NCBI RefSeq assembly: GCF_963678875.1
Contig: NZ_OY787456.1
Coordinates: forward strand, 310,001 to 374,000
Source of the DNA: an uncultured Hyphomonas sp.
GTDB taxonomy: Bacteria; Pseudomonadota; Alphaproteobacteria; Caulobacterales; Hyphomonadaceae
DNA length: 64,000 bases
Reading direction: 5' to 3'
Both the position numbers and the translations under genes were made by a program. Shown in pieces: positions 35,854 to 43,991 of this stretch. Each line of letters starts with the position of its first letter. The stretch's first letter is position 1. The notes under the pieces were generated by a model, which worked only from the letters and a program-made list of their open reading frames with translations, ran no database searches and was not told the origin of the DNA.

Positions 35854-36306
35854 ATGATTCTGCGCGAACCGAAATCCGACGAACTCGCCGCCCTGTCCGG
35901 CCTTTGCCTGCGGTCCAAGGCGCATTGGGGCTATTCCGGCGACATGCTGAAGGCCTTCGAGGCCGAGCTGACAGTCACGCCGCAGGATCTGGCCGAAGAC
36001 GCGATCATGCTGGCCGAGGACAAGCGCGGCATCGCCGGCCTCGTGCAGCTCTCGAAAGAGGGTGACGACGCCGTGCTGGAAAAGCTGTTCGTGGAGCCTG
36101 ACCGGCTGGGGGAGGGGACAGGCAAGCTGCTCTATGTCTGGGCCTGCCGCGTGGCACGGGAAAATGGCGCGAAGAATTTGCTGATCGATTCAGACCCCGA
36201 CGCGGCCGCCTTCTATGAAGGCCTCGGCGCGGTCCGCAGCGGCACTGCCGAGTCCGGCTCCATCCCGGGTCGCAAGCTGCCCCACCTCGTGCATCCGCTG
36301 GGTTAG
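35854..36306 (+). CDS. GNAT-family N-acetyltransferase
   Basis: A 150-residue acetyltransferase with the acetyl-CoA motif LFVEPDRLGEGTGKLLYVWA near residues 85-104 and the C-terminal DPDAAAFYEGLGAVRSG, typical GNAT features. The start at 35854 is the natural first ATG; the frame upstream is open but antisense to the neighbouring oxygenase. Substrate unknown. Confidence 0.88.
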   Translation: MILREPKSDELAALSGLCLRSKAHWGYSGDMLKAFEAELTVTPQDLAEDAIMLAEDKRGIAGLVQLSKEGDDAVLEKLFVEPDRLGEGTGKLLYVWACRVARENGAKNLLIDSDPDAAAFYEGLGAVRSGTAESGSIPGRKLPHLVHPLG

Positions 36307-36312
36307 GCCACC

Positions 36313-36930
36313 TTACGAACCGAAGCCTGAGGCATGTGCTTTCAGATGGGCGTCGAACCGGTCGAAGTCCGCCTCGATCTGAGGGGCTTTGCTGACATCG
36401 TGCGCGGCGAACGTCGGTAGCGGTGACAAGGCGAAGAAAGCAAAATTGATGTGCACCGGGGCCAGCAGCTCATCGAGACTGCGGCCGGCGAACAATGTCT
36501 GGGCCGGGTCATCGAACGCTGCGCGGGGCGCATTCAGCGTGACAGACAACATATACGACTTGCCCTGAAGTTTTCCGCCAGACCCATATTGCCGCGACGG
36601 GTCTTTCCGGGTGCGTCCATCACCGCGGGCAAGGCGTCCATCCATTCCGGCGGTATAGACTTCATCGAGATAGCGTTTCAGCGACCAGGGCAAGCCCATC
36701 GAATTCAGCGGGAATTGCAGGAAGATGAGGTCTGCCCAGAGCTGGCTTTCCACCTCGTGTTCCAGATCCCACGGCTGAGCGGTTCGCACCTGTCTGACGG
36801 TCGCCCCCTCCGCCTCGAAGTGGACCCGCGCGCGGTCGCAAAAGGCCTCGTTCAGCTTGCCCGGTGAGGTCGGGAAAGGCTGGTGGCCGTTGATCAGGAG
36901 GATGGACGTCACGGGGCGCATGTAGACCAT
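36313..36930 (-). CDS. mdaB: NADPH:quinone oxidoreductase MdaB-like
   Basis: A 205-residue flavodoxin-fold quinone reductase that makes two-electron reductions and protects against redox cycling. It resembles E. coli MdaB over its length: ILLINGHQPFPTSPGKLN, the FAD-site region LQFPLNSMGLPWSLKRYLDE, and DGRTRKDPSRQYGSGGKLQG, which is nearly diagnostic. Two ATGs nine bases apart (36930, 36921) are possible. It lies head to head with the metA riboswitch region. Confidence 0.93.
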   Translation of the reverse strand: MVYMRPVTSILLINGHQPFPTSPGKLNEAFCDRARVHFEAEGATVRQVRTAQPWDLEHEVESQLWADLIFLQFPLNSMGLPWSLKRYLDEVYTAGMDGRLARGDGRTRKDPSRQYGSGGKLQGKSYMLSVTLNAPRAAFDDPAQTLFAGRSLDELLAPVHINFAFFALSPLPTFAAHDVSKAPQIEADFDRFDAHLKAHASGFGS

Positions 36931-36993
36931 GCCTGCTTCACAAGCGCAATGCAGGCCTTGCCCCGCGACGGTTACAGCGTTAAATGCGCCGTT

Positions 36994-37045
36994 CGTGGTG
37001 ATTTGGCCGGCCGGCTTGCAGCCACGTAAAACAAGTCGCTAAAAG
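36994..37045 (+). ncRNA. SAM-II riboswitch aptamer upstream of metA
   Basis: CGTGGTGATTTGGCCGGCCG, then GCTTGCAGCCACG and the 3' part AAACAAGTCGCTAAA match the SAM-II consensus, which binds S-adenosylmethionine in a pseudoknot and is largely restricted to alphaproteobacterial methionine genes. It lies on the plus strand before metA. The aptamer ends about 92 bases before the GTG start, farther than the usual close placement at the ribosome site. Confidence 0.92.
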
Positions 37046-37137
37046 GGCCGCGCGCAGGAAGTTCAGACCCGTCCCGCGACCCCTTTTCTCCCTTGTTTTC
37101 AAGTCTTAAGCTGGCCGCCCAAGCGAGAGTAACCCCT

Positions 37138-38058
37138 GTGCCCATCAAGATTCCAGACGCCCTGCCTGCCCGTGACACGCTTCTCAAAGAAGGCGTGGCG
37201 GTGATGCGCGCGTCGGAAGCTGCCCGCCAGGATATCCGCCCGCTGCAGATCGGCCTGCTGAACCTGATGCCGAACAAGGTCCGCACCGAGACGCAGATCG
37301 CGCGGCTACTGGGCGCCTCGCCCCTGCAGATCGAATTGTCGCTGATCCGCATCGGCAATCACACGCCGAAGAATACGTCCGCAGACCATCTGATCAGCTT
37401 CTATGAAACCTGGGAGCAGGTGGCCGACCGAAAGTTCGATGGCTTCATCGTCACCGGGGCGCCGGTCGAACAGCTGGACTTTGAAGCCGTCACCTATTGG
37501 GATGAGCTGAAACAGATCTTCAACTGGACGCGGACGAATGTGCATTCGAACCTGTTCGTCTGCTGGGGCGCGATGGCCGCGGCGTGGCACTTCCACAAAC
37601 TGCCGAAATACCAGCTGGAGAAGAAGGCTTTCGGTATCTACCGCCAGCGCAACCTCGCCCCGGCCTCACCTTATCTGAACGGCTTCTCGGACGACTTCCT
37701 GATCCCGGTCTCCCGCTGGACGGAAGTCCATGCCGAAGACGTCGCGGCCCGGCCGGAACTGGACCTGCTGGTCGACTGTCCGGCGACGGGGCCGAGCCTG
37801 CTGGAGCACGCACCCAGCCGCAGCGTCTTCATGTTCAACCATGTCGAATATGACAGCTTTTCCCTGAAGGAAGAGTATGAGCGCGACATTGCTGCAGGCA
37901 GCGATATCGCCATCCCGCACAACTACTTCCCGGATGACGACCCCACCCGCAAGCCGCTGAACCGCTGGCGCAGCCACGCGCACCTGCTGTTCGGCAACTG
38001 GGTGAATCAGGTCTATCAGTCCACGCCGTATGATCTCGCGGAGATTGGGGGGGGATAG
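37138..38058 (+). CDS. metA: Homoserine O-acyltransferase MetA (acetyl-CoA type predicted)
   Basis: The first committed enzyme of methionine synthesis. A GTG at 37138 gives 306 residues beginning VPIKIPDALPARDTLLKEG, aligned with the MetA N-terminus; an upstream TTG at 37093 is unsupported. Catalytic Cys is in FVCWGAMAAAWHF near residue 142, and HVEYDSFSL and DDDPTRKPLNRWRSHAHLL are family hallmarks. Residue 111, in TGAPVE, is Glu rather than the Gly of E. coli (TGAPLG); published family analysis links Glu at this position to acetyl-CoA use, so homoserine O-acetyltransferase is predicted. Controlled by the SAM-II riboswitch. Confidence 0.95.
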   Translation: MPIKIPDALPARDTLLKEGVAVMRASEAARQDIRPLQIGLLNLMPNKVRTETQIARLLGASPLQIELSLIRIGNHTPKNTSADHLISFYETWEQVADRKFDGFIVTGAPVEQLDFEAVTYWDELKQIFNWTRTNVHSNLFVCWGAMAAAWHFHKLPKYQLEKKAFGIYRQRNLAPASPYLNGFSDDFLIPVSRWTEVHAEDVAARPELDLLVDCPATGPSLLEHAPSRSVFMFNHVEYDSFSLKEEYERDIAAGSDIAIPHNYFPDDDPTRKPLNRWRSHAHLLFGNWVNQVYQSTPYDLAEIGGG

Positions 38059-38108
38059 TCATATTGCTCTGGCTACTTTAGCGGGTATGCTAATGAGACG
38101 AGGGGAGC

Positions 38109-38765
38109 ATGGACCAAGACATCGAAATCGCTAAATTAGTTCTGGAATACATCAGGGTGTTGGTGTGGCCAGCTTTAATCCTTTTGCTGGTTTGTATGTT
38201 CCAGAACGAGTTCGTGAGCCTTCTCGATCGAATGGTGAAGTGGGCTGGGCCGGGCTTTTCTGCCGAGTTCTCTGAAAGAGCTCAGGAGTTGGAAGAGGAC
38301 GTAGAATCTATACCGCCAAGTCCGCTCTCTACAGACATAGAAGTCCCTTCGTCGGATATCAATGTGCGCCTAACTGACGCTGGATTCGAAGAGCTGAAAG
38401 GGAGTTTTGGATTTATCAGCTATCAAGACATCGCTCAGATCAATCCCAGTCTGGCGCTGGCTGGGTTGAGGATGGACTTAGAAATAATGCTCCACAACTT
38501 GGCGAAAAAAGCAAACATCGACGTAAGCAACCGGTCGATATCTTTCGTATTGAAGGAATTGTTGTCTGCCGAGGTAATTAGTTCAAGAGATTTTAATTTG
38601 GCAAAAGAAATCAACTTCCTCTGCAACCTGGCGGTCCATGGTCAAAGTGTGCGACGGCAAGATGCACTACATGTTGCAGAGTCGGGCGAACGTTTCTTAC
38701 AGTATCTATTGGAGTTACTGTTAGAAGACGGAACAAGACGTGGGAACGGTCACCCAGGCTTCTGA
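38109..38765 (+). CDS. Membrane-anchored protein with HEPN/DUF4145-like C-terminus, accessory
   Basis: A 218-residue protein with a strong GAGGGGAGC ribosome site. A membrane helix (LVWPALILLLVCMF, residues about 18-31) is followed by a charged region and then a helical C-terminal domain. The end EINFLCNLAVHGQSV resembles DUF4145/HEPN helices, in which RN-x-A-x-H is the catalytic or conserved motif; here the Arg is replaced by Cys, so RNase activity is doubtful. The gene is AT-richer than its neighbours, which suggests transfer. It overlaps the following acyltransferase start by 26 bases. Assignment to the HEPN clan is by motif resemblance only. Confidence 0.6.
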   Translation: MDQDIEIAKLVLEYIRVLVWPALILLLVCMFQNEFVSLLDRMVKWAGPGFSAEFSERAQELEEDVESIPPSPLSTDIEVPSSDINVRLTDAGFEELKGSFGFISYQDIAQINPSLALAGLRMDLEIMLHNLAKKANIDVSNRSISFVLKELLSAEVISSRDFNLAKEINFLCNLAVHGQSVRRQDALHVAESGERFLQYLLELLLEDGTRRGNGHPGF

Positions 38766-39630
38766 ACTTTCCTACGCGTCCTATTTCGAGGACCCGGTGA
38801 AGCGCCGACTGGTGCGCGTGGTCGAGCGTTTCTCCGGCCAGCCACGTCTCAAGAAACTCTACCAGCATTACCGCGAGCATCTGGCCAATGACGTGCCCTT
38901 CTTCGAGGCGGCGATCCGTCTCCTGAATCTGGACGTCCAGTTCTCGGCATCCCGCCTTGCCGATATCCCGAAGGACGGTCCACTGGTCGTCGTGGCGAAC
39001 CATCCTTTTGGCGTGCTGGATGGGCTGATCATATGCTGGCTGGTCAGCCTGCGCCGGAGCGATTTCCGGGTGCTGACAAATTCGGCGCTTGATGGCGTGC
39101 CAGAGGCGCGGGACTATCTGCTCCGGGTCGACTTCTCCGGCACGCGTGAGGCGATGGCCGCCAATGTCGCCATGCGCAAGGCCGCGCTGGACCATATCAA
39201 GGCTGGCGGCTGTGTCATCGTCTTCCCCTCGGGCGGTGTCTCGACCACGCCGCGCCCGTTCGACCGCACTGCGGTCGACGATGAGTGGAAGCCCTTCACG
39301 GCGAAGCTGATCACACAAGGCAATGCCTCGGTGACGCCGGTCTATTTCGATGGCCAGAACTCCCGCCTGTTCCAGATGGCGAGCCACCTCTCGCTGGAGC
39401 TGCGCCTCGCGCTCGTCTTCCGCGAAGTGCGCCGCCGTATGGGCAAGTCCCTGCGTGTCGAGATCGGGCAGACATTGTCGCCGGACGACCTCGCTGCGGC
39501 CGGCAAGCGGCGCGGCCTGATGGAATACCTCCGGGAACGGACTTATGAGCTCGCCGGTCCGGTCCAGCATGCCCGCCTCGCCCGGGCCGGGGTGCGGTTC
39601 CAGCGGAAGAAGCCGAAAATCTATCGTTGA
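38740..39630 (+). CDS. Lysophospholipid acyltransferase-like protein (PlsC family)
   Basis: A 296-residue acyltransferase, likely acting on a lysolipid with acyl-ACP or acyl-CoA at the inner membrane. It has VVVANHPFGVLDGLIIC, with the catalytic His and an Asp six positions later, as in the hemolysin/OlsA-related branch rather than the classical four-residue spacing, and FPSGGVSTTP as the FPEGT-like motif. I start at GTG 38740, which overlaps the previous gene. Ornithine-lipid synthesis is one possible role; no olsB is adjacent. Confidence 0.85.
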   Translation: MGTVTQASELSYASYFEDPVKRRLVRVVERFSGQPRLKKLYQHYREHLANDVPFFEAAIRLLNLDVQFSASRLADIPKDGPLVVVANHPFGVLDGLIICWLVSLRRSDFRVLTNSALDGVPEARDYLLRVDFSGTREAMAANVAMRKAALDHIKAGGCVIVFPSGGVSTTPRPFDRTAVDDEWKPFTAKLITQGNASVTPVYFDGQNSRLFQMASHLSLELRLALVFREVRRRMGKSLRVEIGQTLSPDDLAAAGKRRGLMEYLRERTYELAGPVQHARLARAGVRFQRKKPKIYR

Positions 39631-39690
39631 TCATGCCCGCGACATTCCGGAAGATCGCGCCAGAGAAAAAAGAAGAATAGGGGGAAGCGC

Positions 39691-40860
39691 ATGAACCAGA
39701 AGACAGACACGATTGATCCCGTCGCGGCGGCACAGACCCTGTTGCCGGAACTCGCCGCCCGCGCAAGCGAGATGGACGAGGTGCGCCGCCTGCCGGCAGA
39801 CCTTGCCCGCACCATGGCGGAGGCAGGCGTCTTCCGCCTTGTCACGCCCCGGCGCTTTGGCGGGCTGGAGGCGAGCCCGCGCACCTTCGTCGAAACCGTG
39901 GAAGCGCTGTCGACTGCCAATGCCAGCGCCGGATGGTGCTGCATGATCGCCAACACCTCCGCCCTGAACGCGGCCTACATGGCGCCGGAGGAGGCCGAGG
40001 CCATTTTCGGCGATCCGCAAATGATCACCGGCGGCGTCTTTGCGCCCATGGGCCGGGCCGTTGTGGAAGACGGCGGCTACCGGGTCACCGGCCGCTGGCA
40101 ATGGGGGTCGGGCTCTGCAAACAGCGCCTGGCTCGGTGGCGGCTGCACTGTCTGGGAGGGGGGTGAGATGCGCCGCCTGCCGAATGGCGCGCCGGAGACA
40201 TTGATGGCGGTCTTCCCGGCCTCGGTGGCCACCCTGCACGACACCTGGCACGTCATGGGCCTCAAGGGGACCGGCTCCGGCGACATTGAGGTAAAAGACA
40301 TCTTCGTGCCGGAAGGGCGCTGCGTTCGCCTCGCCGAAGGCAACCCGCGCGAGACCGGCCCGCTCTACAAATTCCCGGCCTTCGGTTTCCTCTCGCTTGG
40401 CGTCTGCGCCGCGGCGCTTGGCAATGCGCGGGGCAGCCTCGACACGTTTCACGCATTGGCAGCCGGCAAAAAGAACCAGGGCTCGGCCAAGACACTGGCC
40501 GAACGCCAGACCATCCAGGCCGCCTATGCGCAGGCCGAGGCGAGCTGGCGCGCCGCCCGCGCGCTGCTCTTCGCGGAGATTGACCGGGTGTGGGAGATTG
40601 CGCAGACGGCTGACGAAATCCCGATGGAGGCGCGCGCGGACCTGCGCCTTGCCTGCACCCATGTCACCCGCACCGGGGCGGATATCTGCCGCACCCTCTA
40701 TGAGCTTGGCGGCGGCGCGGCCCTGTTCGAAACCTCGCCCCTCCAGCGCCAGTTCCGGGATGCCCAGGCCATGACCCAGCACATCATCACAGCCCCCGCC
40801 ACATGGGAGCTGACCGGCCGCATCCTGTTCGGCCTGCCAACCGACGGAGGCATGGTGTGA
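39691..40860 (+). CDS. Acyl-CoA dehydrogenase-fold flavoprotein (group D monooxygenase-like)
   Basis: A 389-residue flavoprotein. The fold is that of acyl-CoA dehydrogenases, but it resembles the HsaA/isobutylamine-hydroxylase group that uses reduced flavin from a partner reductase to hydroxylate: ATM-like helix LARTMAEAGVFRLVTPRRFG, VTGRWQWGSGSANSAWLGGG and VMGLKGTGSGDIEVKDIFVP. A strong GGGGGAAG site precedes the ATG. The substrate and reductase partner are not evident nearby. A true acyl-CoA dehydrogenase is less likely. Confidence 0.82.
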   Translation: MNQKTDTIDPVAAAQTLLPELAARASEMDEVRRLPADLARTMAEAGVFRLVTPRRFGGLEASPRTFVETVEALSTANASAGWCCMIANTSALNAAYMAPEEAEAIFGDPQMITGGVFAPMGRAVVEDGGYRVTGRWQWGSGSANSAWLGGGCTVWEGGEMRRLPNGAPETLMAVFPASVATLHDTWHVMGLKGTGSGDIEVKDIFVPEGRCVRLAEGNPRETGPLYKFPAFGFLSLGVCAAALGNARGSLDTFHALAAGKKNQGSAKTLAERQTIQAAYAQAEASWRAARALLFAEIDRVWEIAQTADEIPMEARADLRLACTHVTRTGADICRTLYELGGGAALFETSPLQRQFRDAQAMTQHIITAPATWELTGRILFGLPTDGGMV

Positions 40861-40903
40861 GCGCTAATATGATTTATATGACAGTCTTGATGGGAGCGGG
40901 TTG

Positions 40904-41431
40904 ATGTTGCCAAACGATCTTCTGAACTGGCTTACCAGTCAGCTAACCTACCTGGTTCCTCTCCTGTCGGTTATCGTAGCTGCCGTTGCAGCGTTCTTCT
41001 CCTACAAGTCTGCAAAAGCGAGTTTGTTGGCTCATGAAGCTAAATTGCTGCGCGAGTTTTCGGTTCACTATGCGAGGCCAGAATTTTCAGAGCATCTTCG
41101 CAATCTTCGGAGCTGGCTGGAGCGGCATGGAACGGAATCGGGGGAGTATTTTTTGACCATGCTCAAGAGCAATGATCCGTTTGCTGTTTCTGTAGATGAA
41201 GCTCGCCGGGCGGTGAAGTTTCATTTTGAGGATGCTGCAAAACTGGGTCGATCCAAGTATTTGCGAAAAGGGGCTGTCCAGCAGATTTGCTGTGAAGCTG
41301 GCATGGATCTTTATTTCGATGTTGCCATTCCTCTGACATTGGCAATGAATCCTAAGCTTGATTTGGCGTCTCACAATTTTCTGAGGAAATTAAAGCTCAG
41401 ACGGCACGATTCCATACAGCGTATTCGATAG
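40904..41431 (+). CDS. Membrane-anchored orphan protein, AT-richer
   Basis: A 175-residue protein with one N-terminal membrane helix (LVPLLSVIVAAVAAFFSY) and a long helical soluble part (LRNLRSWLERHGTESGEYFL). The ATG at 40904 follows GGGAG by seven bases (a TTG directly before it is in frame). The sequence is AT-richer than the flanking genes. I do not recognise a family. It sits between a flavoprotein and a yaiI-like gene. Confidence 0.65.
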   Translation: MLPNDLLNWLTSQLTYLVPLLSVIVAAVAAFFSYKSAKASLLAHEAKLLREFSVHYARPEFSEHLRNLRSWLERHGTESGEYFLTMLKSNDPFAVSVDEARRAVKFHFEDAAKLGRSKYLRKGAVQQICCEAGMDLYFDVAIPLTLAMNPKLDLASHNFLRKLKLRRHDSIQRIR

Positions 41432-41440
41432 GCCTCGAAA

Positions 41441-41908
41441 GTGAGCAGTGAATTGCAAATCCTCGTCGATGCCGATGCCTGCCCGGTGAAGGAGGAGGTC
41501 TACCGTGTGGCGCTGCGCCATGAGGTGCCGGTGGTGATTGTCGCCAATTCCTATCTGCGCATTCCGGAGCATCCGCTCATCTCACGCCAGATCGTCACTG
41601 ATGGCTTCGACGCCGCCGATGACTGGATCGCGGAACAGGCTGGGGCAGCGAGCCTTGTCATCACTGCAGACATTCTGCTGGCGCAGCGGGCGCTGGAGAA
41701 AGGCGCCCGCGTGCTGTCCCCGGCGGGCAAACCCTTCACCGATGCCTCCATCGGCAATGCCGTCGCCGTGCGCGCGATCCATGCGGACCTCCGCGCTGGC
41801 ATCGGCGAGAATGCTCCGAAGGGCGCCGCGCCTTTCACCAAGCAGGACCGCTCCCGCTTCCTGAACGCGATGGACACGGCGCTTGTCGCGCTGAAGAAGG
41901 CAGGCTAG
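41441..41908 (+). CDS. YaiI/YqxD-family (UPF0178) protein
   Basis: A 155-residue protein starting at GTG 41441, nine bases after the previous stop. ILVDADACPVKEEVYRVA, DDWIAEQA and LVITADILLAQRALEKGA identify the UPF0178 family, which has a PIN-like fold with conserved acidic residues; nuclease activity is suspected from structure. Its stop overlaps the convergent LD-carboxypeptidase stop. Confidence 0.93.
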   Translation: MSSELQILVDADACPVKEEVYRVALRHEVPVVIVANSYLRIPEHPLISRQIVTDGFDAADDWIAEQAGAASLVITADILLAQRALEKGARVLSPAGKPFTDASIGNAVAVRAIHADLRAGIGENAPKGAAPFTKQDRSRFLNAMDTALVALKKAG

Positions 41909-42957
41909 CGCACGGCCGGTTCCAGCAGGCGGAACGTGCCGGCGTCTGCGTCCATTTCGACGCGCCCGCCCTCTGGTACAGTGAACTGGTCCGTCAGGTG
42001 ACCGATGAACGCCCCGCTAAAGGCCGGCACGCCGAGCGGTTTCAGATGGTGGTCCAGCACTTCAGTCAGCGTAAAGCCGCCAATGCTGCTGCCCTGGCTG
42101 CAATCGGTGCAATTGCCGACGATCACCCCGGCAACCCGGCCGAGGATGCCTGCCTGGCCGAGCTGCGTCAGCATCCGGTCGACGCGGTAGACGGCTTCGT
42201 CGATGTCCTCGAAGAACAGGATCGCGCCGTCGAAAGAGGGCAGGTAAGGCGTGCCCACCAGCGCCGTCATCACGGTGAGGTTCCCGCCCAGCAGGCGCCC
42301 GCGGGCCGTGCCCGGCGTGATCGTCTGGGTACGCCATTTGCGCTGCACCAGACGGTCTTCCGCGGCGACCGGGTTCACATAGTCCGGCATGGCGGCGTCG
42401 AACAGCAGCGGCTTGAACGTCTCCAGCGATTGCTTGCCCCAAGCGGAAATCCCGACCGGGCCATGGAAGGTGACCATGCCGGTCTTCGCATGGATGGCGA
42501 GGTGCAATGCCGTGATGTCGCTATAGCCGATCAGGGCTTTCGGGTTCTGGCCGATCAGGTCGAAGTCGAGATGCGGCAGGATCCTTGCCGTGCCCCATCC
42601 GCCTCGTACGCTCATGATCGCGTTGACCGCCTTGTCGCCGAACATCTGGTTCACGCCGTCTGCGCGGGCCTTGTCGTCCCCGGCGAAATAGCCGTCGCGG
42701 TCCAGGATGTTGTGCGCTCGCTTCGATTTCAGGCCGAGATTGCCGAGCGCTTCCTCGATCAGCTGGATGGCGAAGGGTTCCCATGTGGCGGACGCCGGCT
42801 CGATCAGTCCGACCGTGTCGCCCGCCTTCAGCCGTGGCGGCAGCATGACCGGCATGCCTCCCGGCTGAACTTTCGCCTGCGCCATTGCCCCCATGCCTGC
42901 TTGCGGTCCCAGCGCCAGCATCGCGCCAGCAGCCCCCAACATCTGTCTCCGGTTCAT
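41905..42957 (-). CDS. LD-carboxypeptidase (peptidase S66), exported
   Basis: A 350-residue S66-family protein that trims the terminal D-alanine from tetrapeptides in peptidoglycan recycling. The N-terminus MNRRQMLGAAGAMLALG is a twin-arginine-like signal, so it may be exported folded. Catalytic Ser is in ALIGYSDITALH near residue 140, Glu in LFFEDIDEA and His in AFIGHLTDQF; VRGGWGTARIL is another family motif. Most S66 enzymes are cytoplasmic, so the signal peptide is notable. Confidence 0.9.
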   Translation of the reverse strand: MNRRQMLGAAGAMLALGPQAGMGAMAQAKVQPGGMPVMLPPRLKAGDTVGLIEPASATWEPFAIQLIEEALGNLGLKSKRAHNILDRDGYFAGDDKARADGVNQMFGDKAVNAIMSVRGGWGTARILPHLDFDLIGQNPKALIGYSDITALHLAIHAKTGMVTFHGPVGISAWGKQSLETFKPLLFDAAMPDYVNPVAAEDRLVQRKWRTQTITPGTARGRLLGGNLTVMTALVGTPYLPSFDGAILFFEDIDEAVYRVDRMLTQLGQAGILGRVAGVIVGNCTDCSQGSSIGGFTLTEVLDHHLKPLGVPAFSGAFIGHLTDQFTVPEGGRVEMDADAGTFRLLEPAVR

Positions 42958-43240
42958 CCGCTCCGCGCGTCCTTCTTCGATTCACCCCGATCAAGAGCTG
43001 AACATAGACGCACTTCCCGCCCCGGCGCCAGAATACAGCGCGGCCTGAGCGTGCAAGTCGATGGGGTGCTGACTTTCCGGGCGTTTCGAACTGGCCCGTT
43101 TGCGCTGCCGGGAATAGGCTGTGTCCATGGCCTGAAGCGCCCCAGGAAGGACGATTGGCGTGCCGGATATGGGCCAGAAGCGGCCATTGGCCCTCTCTCT
43201 GAATCCCTGCTAGAAAATGTCGTTTTGAGGGACTGATCCC

Positions 43241-43984
43241 ATGCTGCTGCGACGGCTGACAGAACATGTGAAGACTCAAAACTGGACGGCCATCGCACTC
43301 GACTTCTTGATTGTCGTTTTGGGCGTTCTGCTGGCCTTTCAAATCAGTGCATGGACCGAGAGCCGGCGCGCAGAGGTGGTTCGCTCGGCTGCGATTGAGC
43401 GTCTGCTGGCAGAGTCTGAAAAGTCCGTTCAGTATTTGCGAAATTCGGTCGCTCGCTTTGAGGATTCAAACGCCAAGAGAGCCGATTTGTTGAACCGGCT
43501 CAGTCAGGATGATTGGCAGGACGCGAAGACGGATCAGATGATACAAGGTATCGTTACAATGGGCCGGATGCCGCCCGTTGCACCGCCTCGAAGCGCCTAT
43601 GACGAGATCATCGCGTCTGGTCTGTTCGCCGAAATTGGTGACGCAAAATCGCGTGAATCGGTGACCGCATATTTTGCGTCGGTTGATTATCTGAATGGTA
43701 TGTCAGAGTACATGCAAACCATGTCGGATTGGCACTCTTACTGGAGGTCGGACAGCATCTCGGAAGTCTTCTCGCCAGATGAAGTATTCCAGACGAAGAC
43801 CATTTTGGATGTCGATGCCTTGCGTGAGGATGAAGAATTTCAAGCCATCCTGGTCCGCGGTCATCGCGTTCAACTGGCGCTGACGGATTGGTGGCAGGAT
43901 GCGCTATCGGATGCGGAAACGATGTGTTTGGAGCTCGCGCGATACTCAAATCGGCGCTGTACGGTGCTTCAGGCGCCAAAATGA
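43241..43984 (+). CDS. DUF6090-like membrane-anchored protein
   Basis: A 247-residue protein with an N-terminal membrane helix (LDFLIVVLGVLLAFQISAW, residues about 20-38) followed by a soluble helical region. The start MLLRRLTEHVKTQNW with the helix and WTESRR resembles DUF6090 proteins common in alphaproteobacteria, whose function is unknown. GAGGGA precedes the ATG. Its stop is eight bases from the stop of the convergent AraC gene. Confidence 0.75.
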   Translation: MLLRRLTEHVKTQNWTAIALDFLIVVLGVLLAFQISAWTESRRAEVVRSAAIERLLAESEKSVQYLRNSVARFEDSNAKRADLLNRLSQDDWQDAKTDQMIQGIVTMGRMPPVAPPRSAYDEIIASGLFAEIGDAKSRESVTAYFASVDYLNGMSEYMQTMSDWHSYWRSDSISEVFSPDEVFQTKTILDVDALREDEEFQAILVRGHRVQLALTDWWQDALSDAETMCLELARYSNRRCTVLQAPK

Positions 43985-43991
43985 TCCGAAC

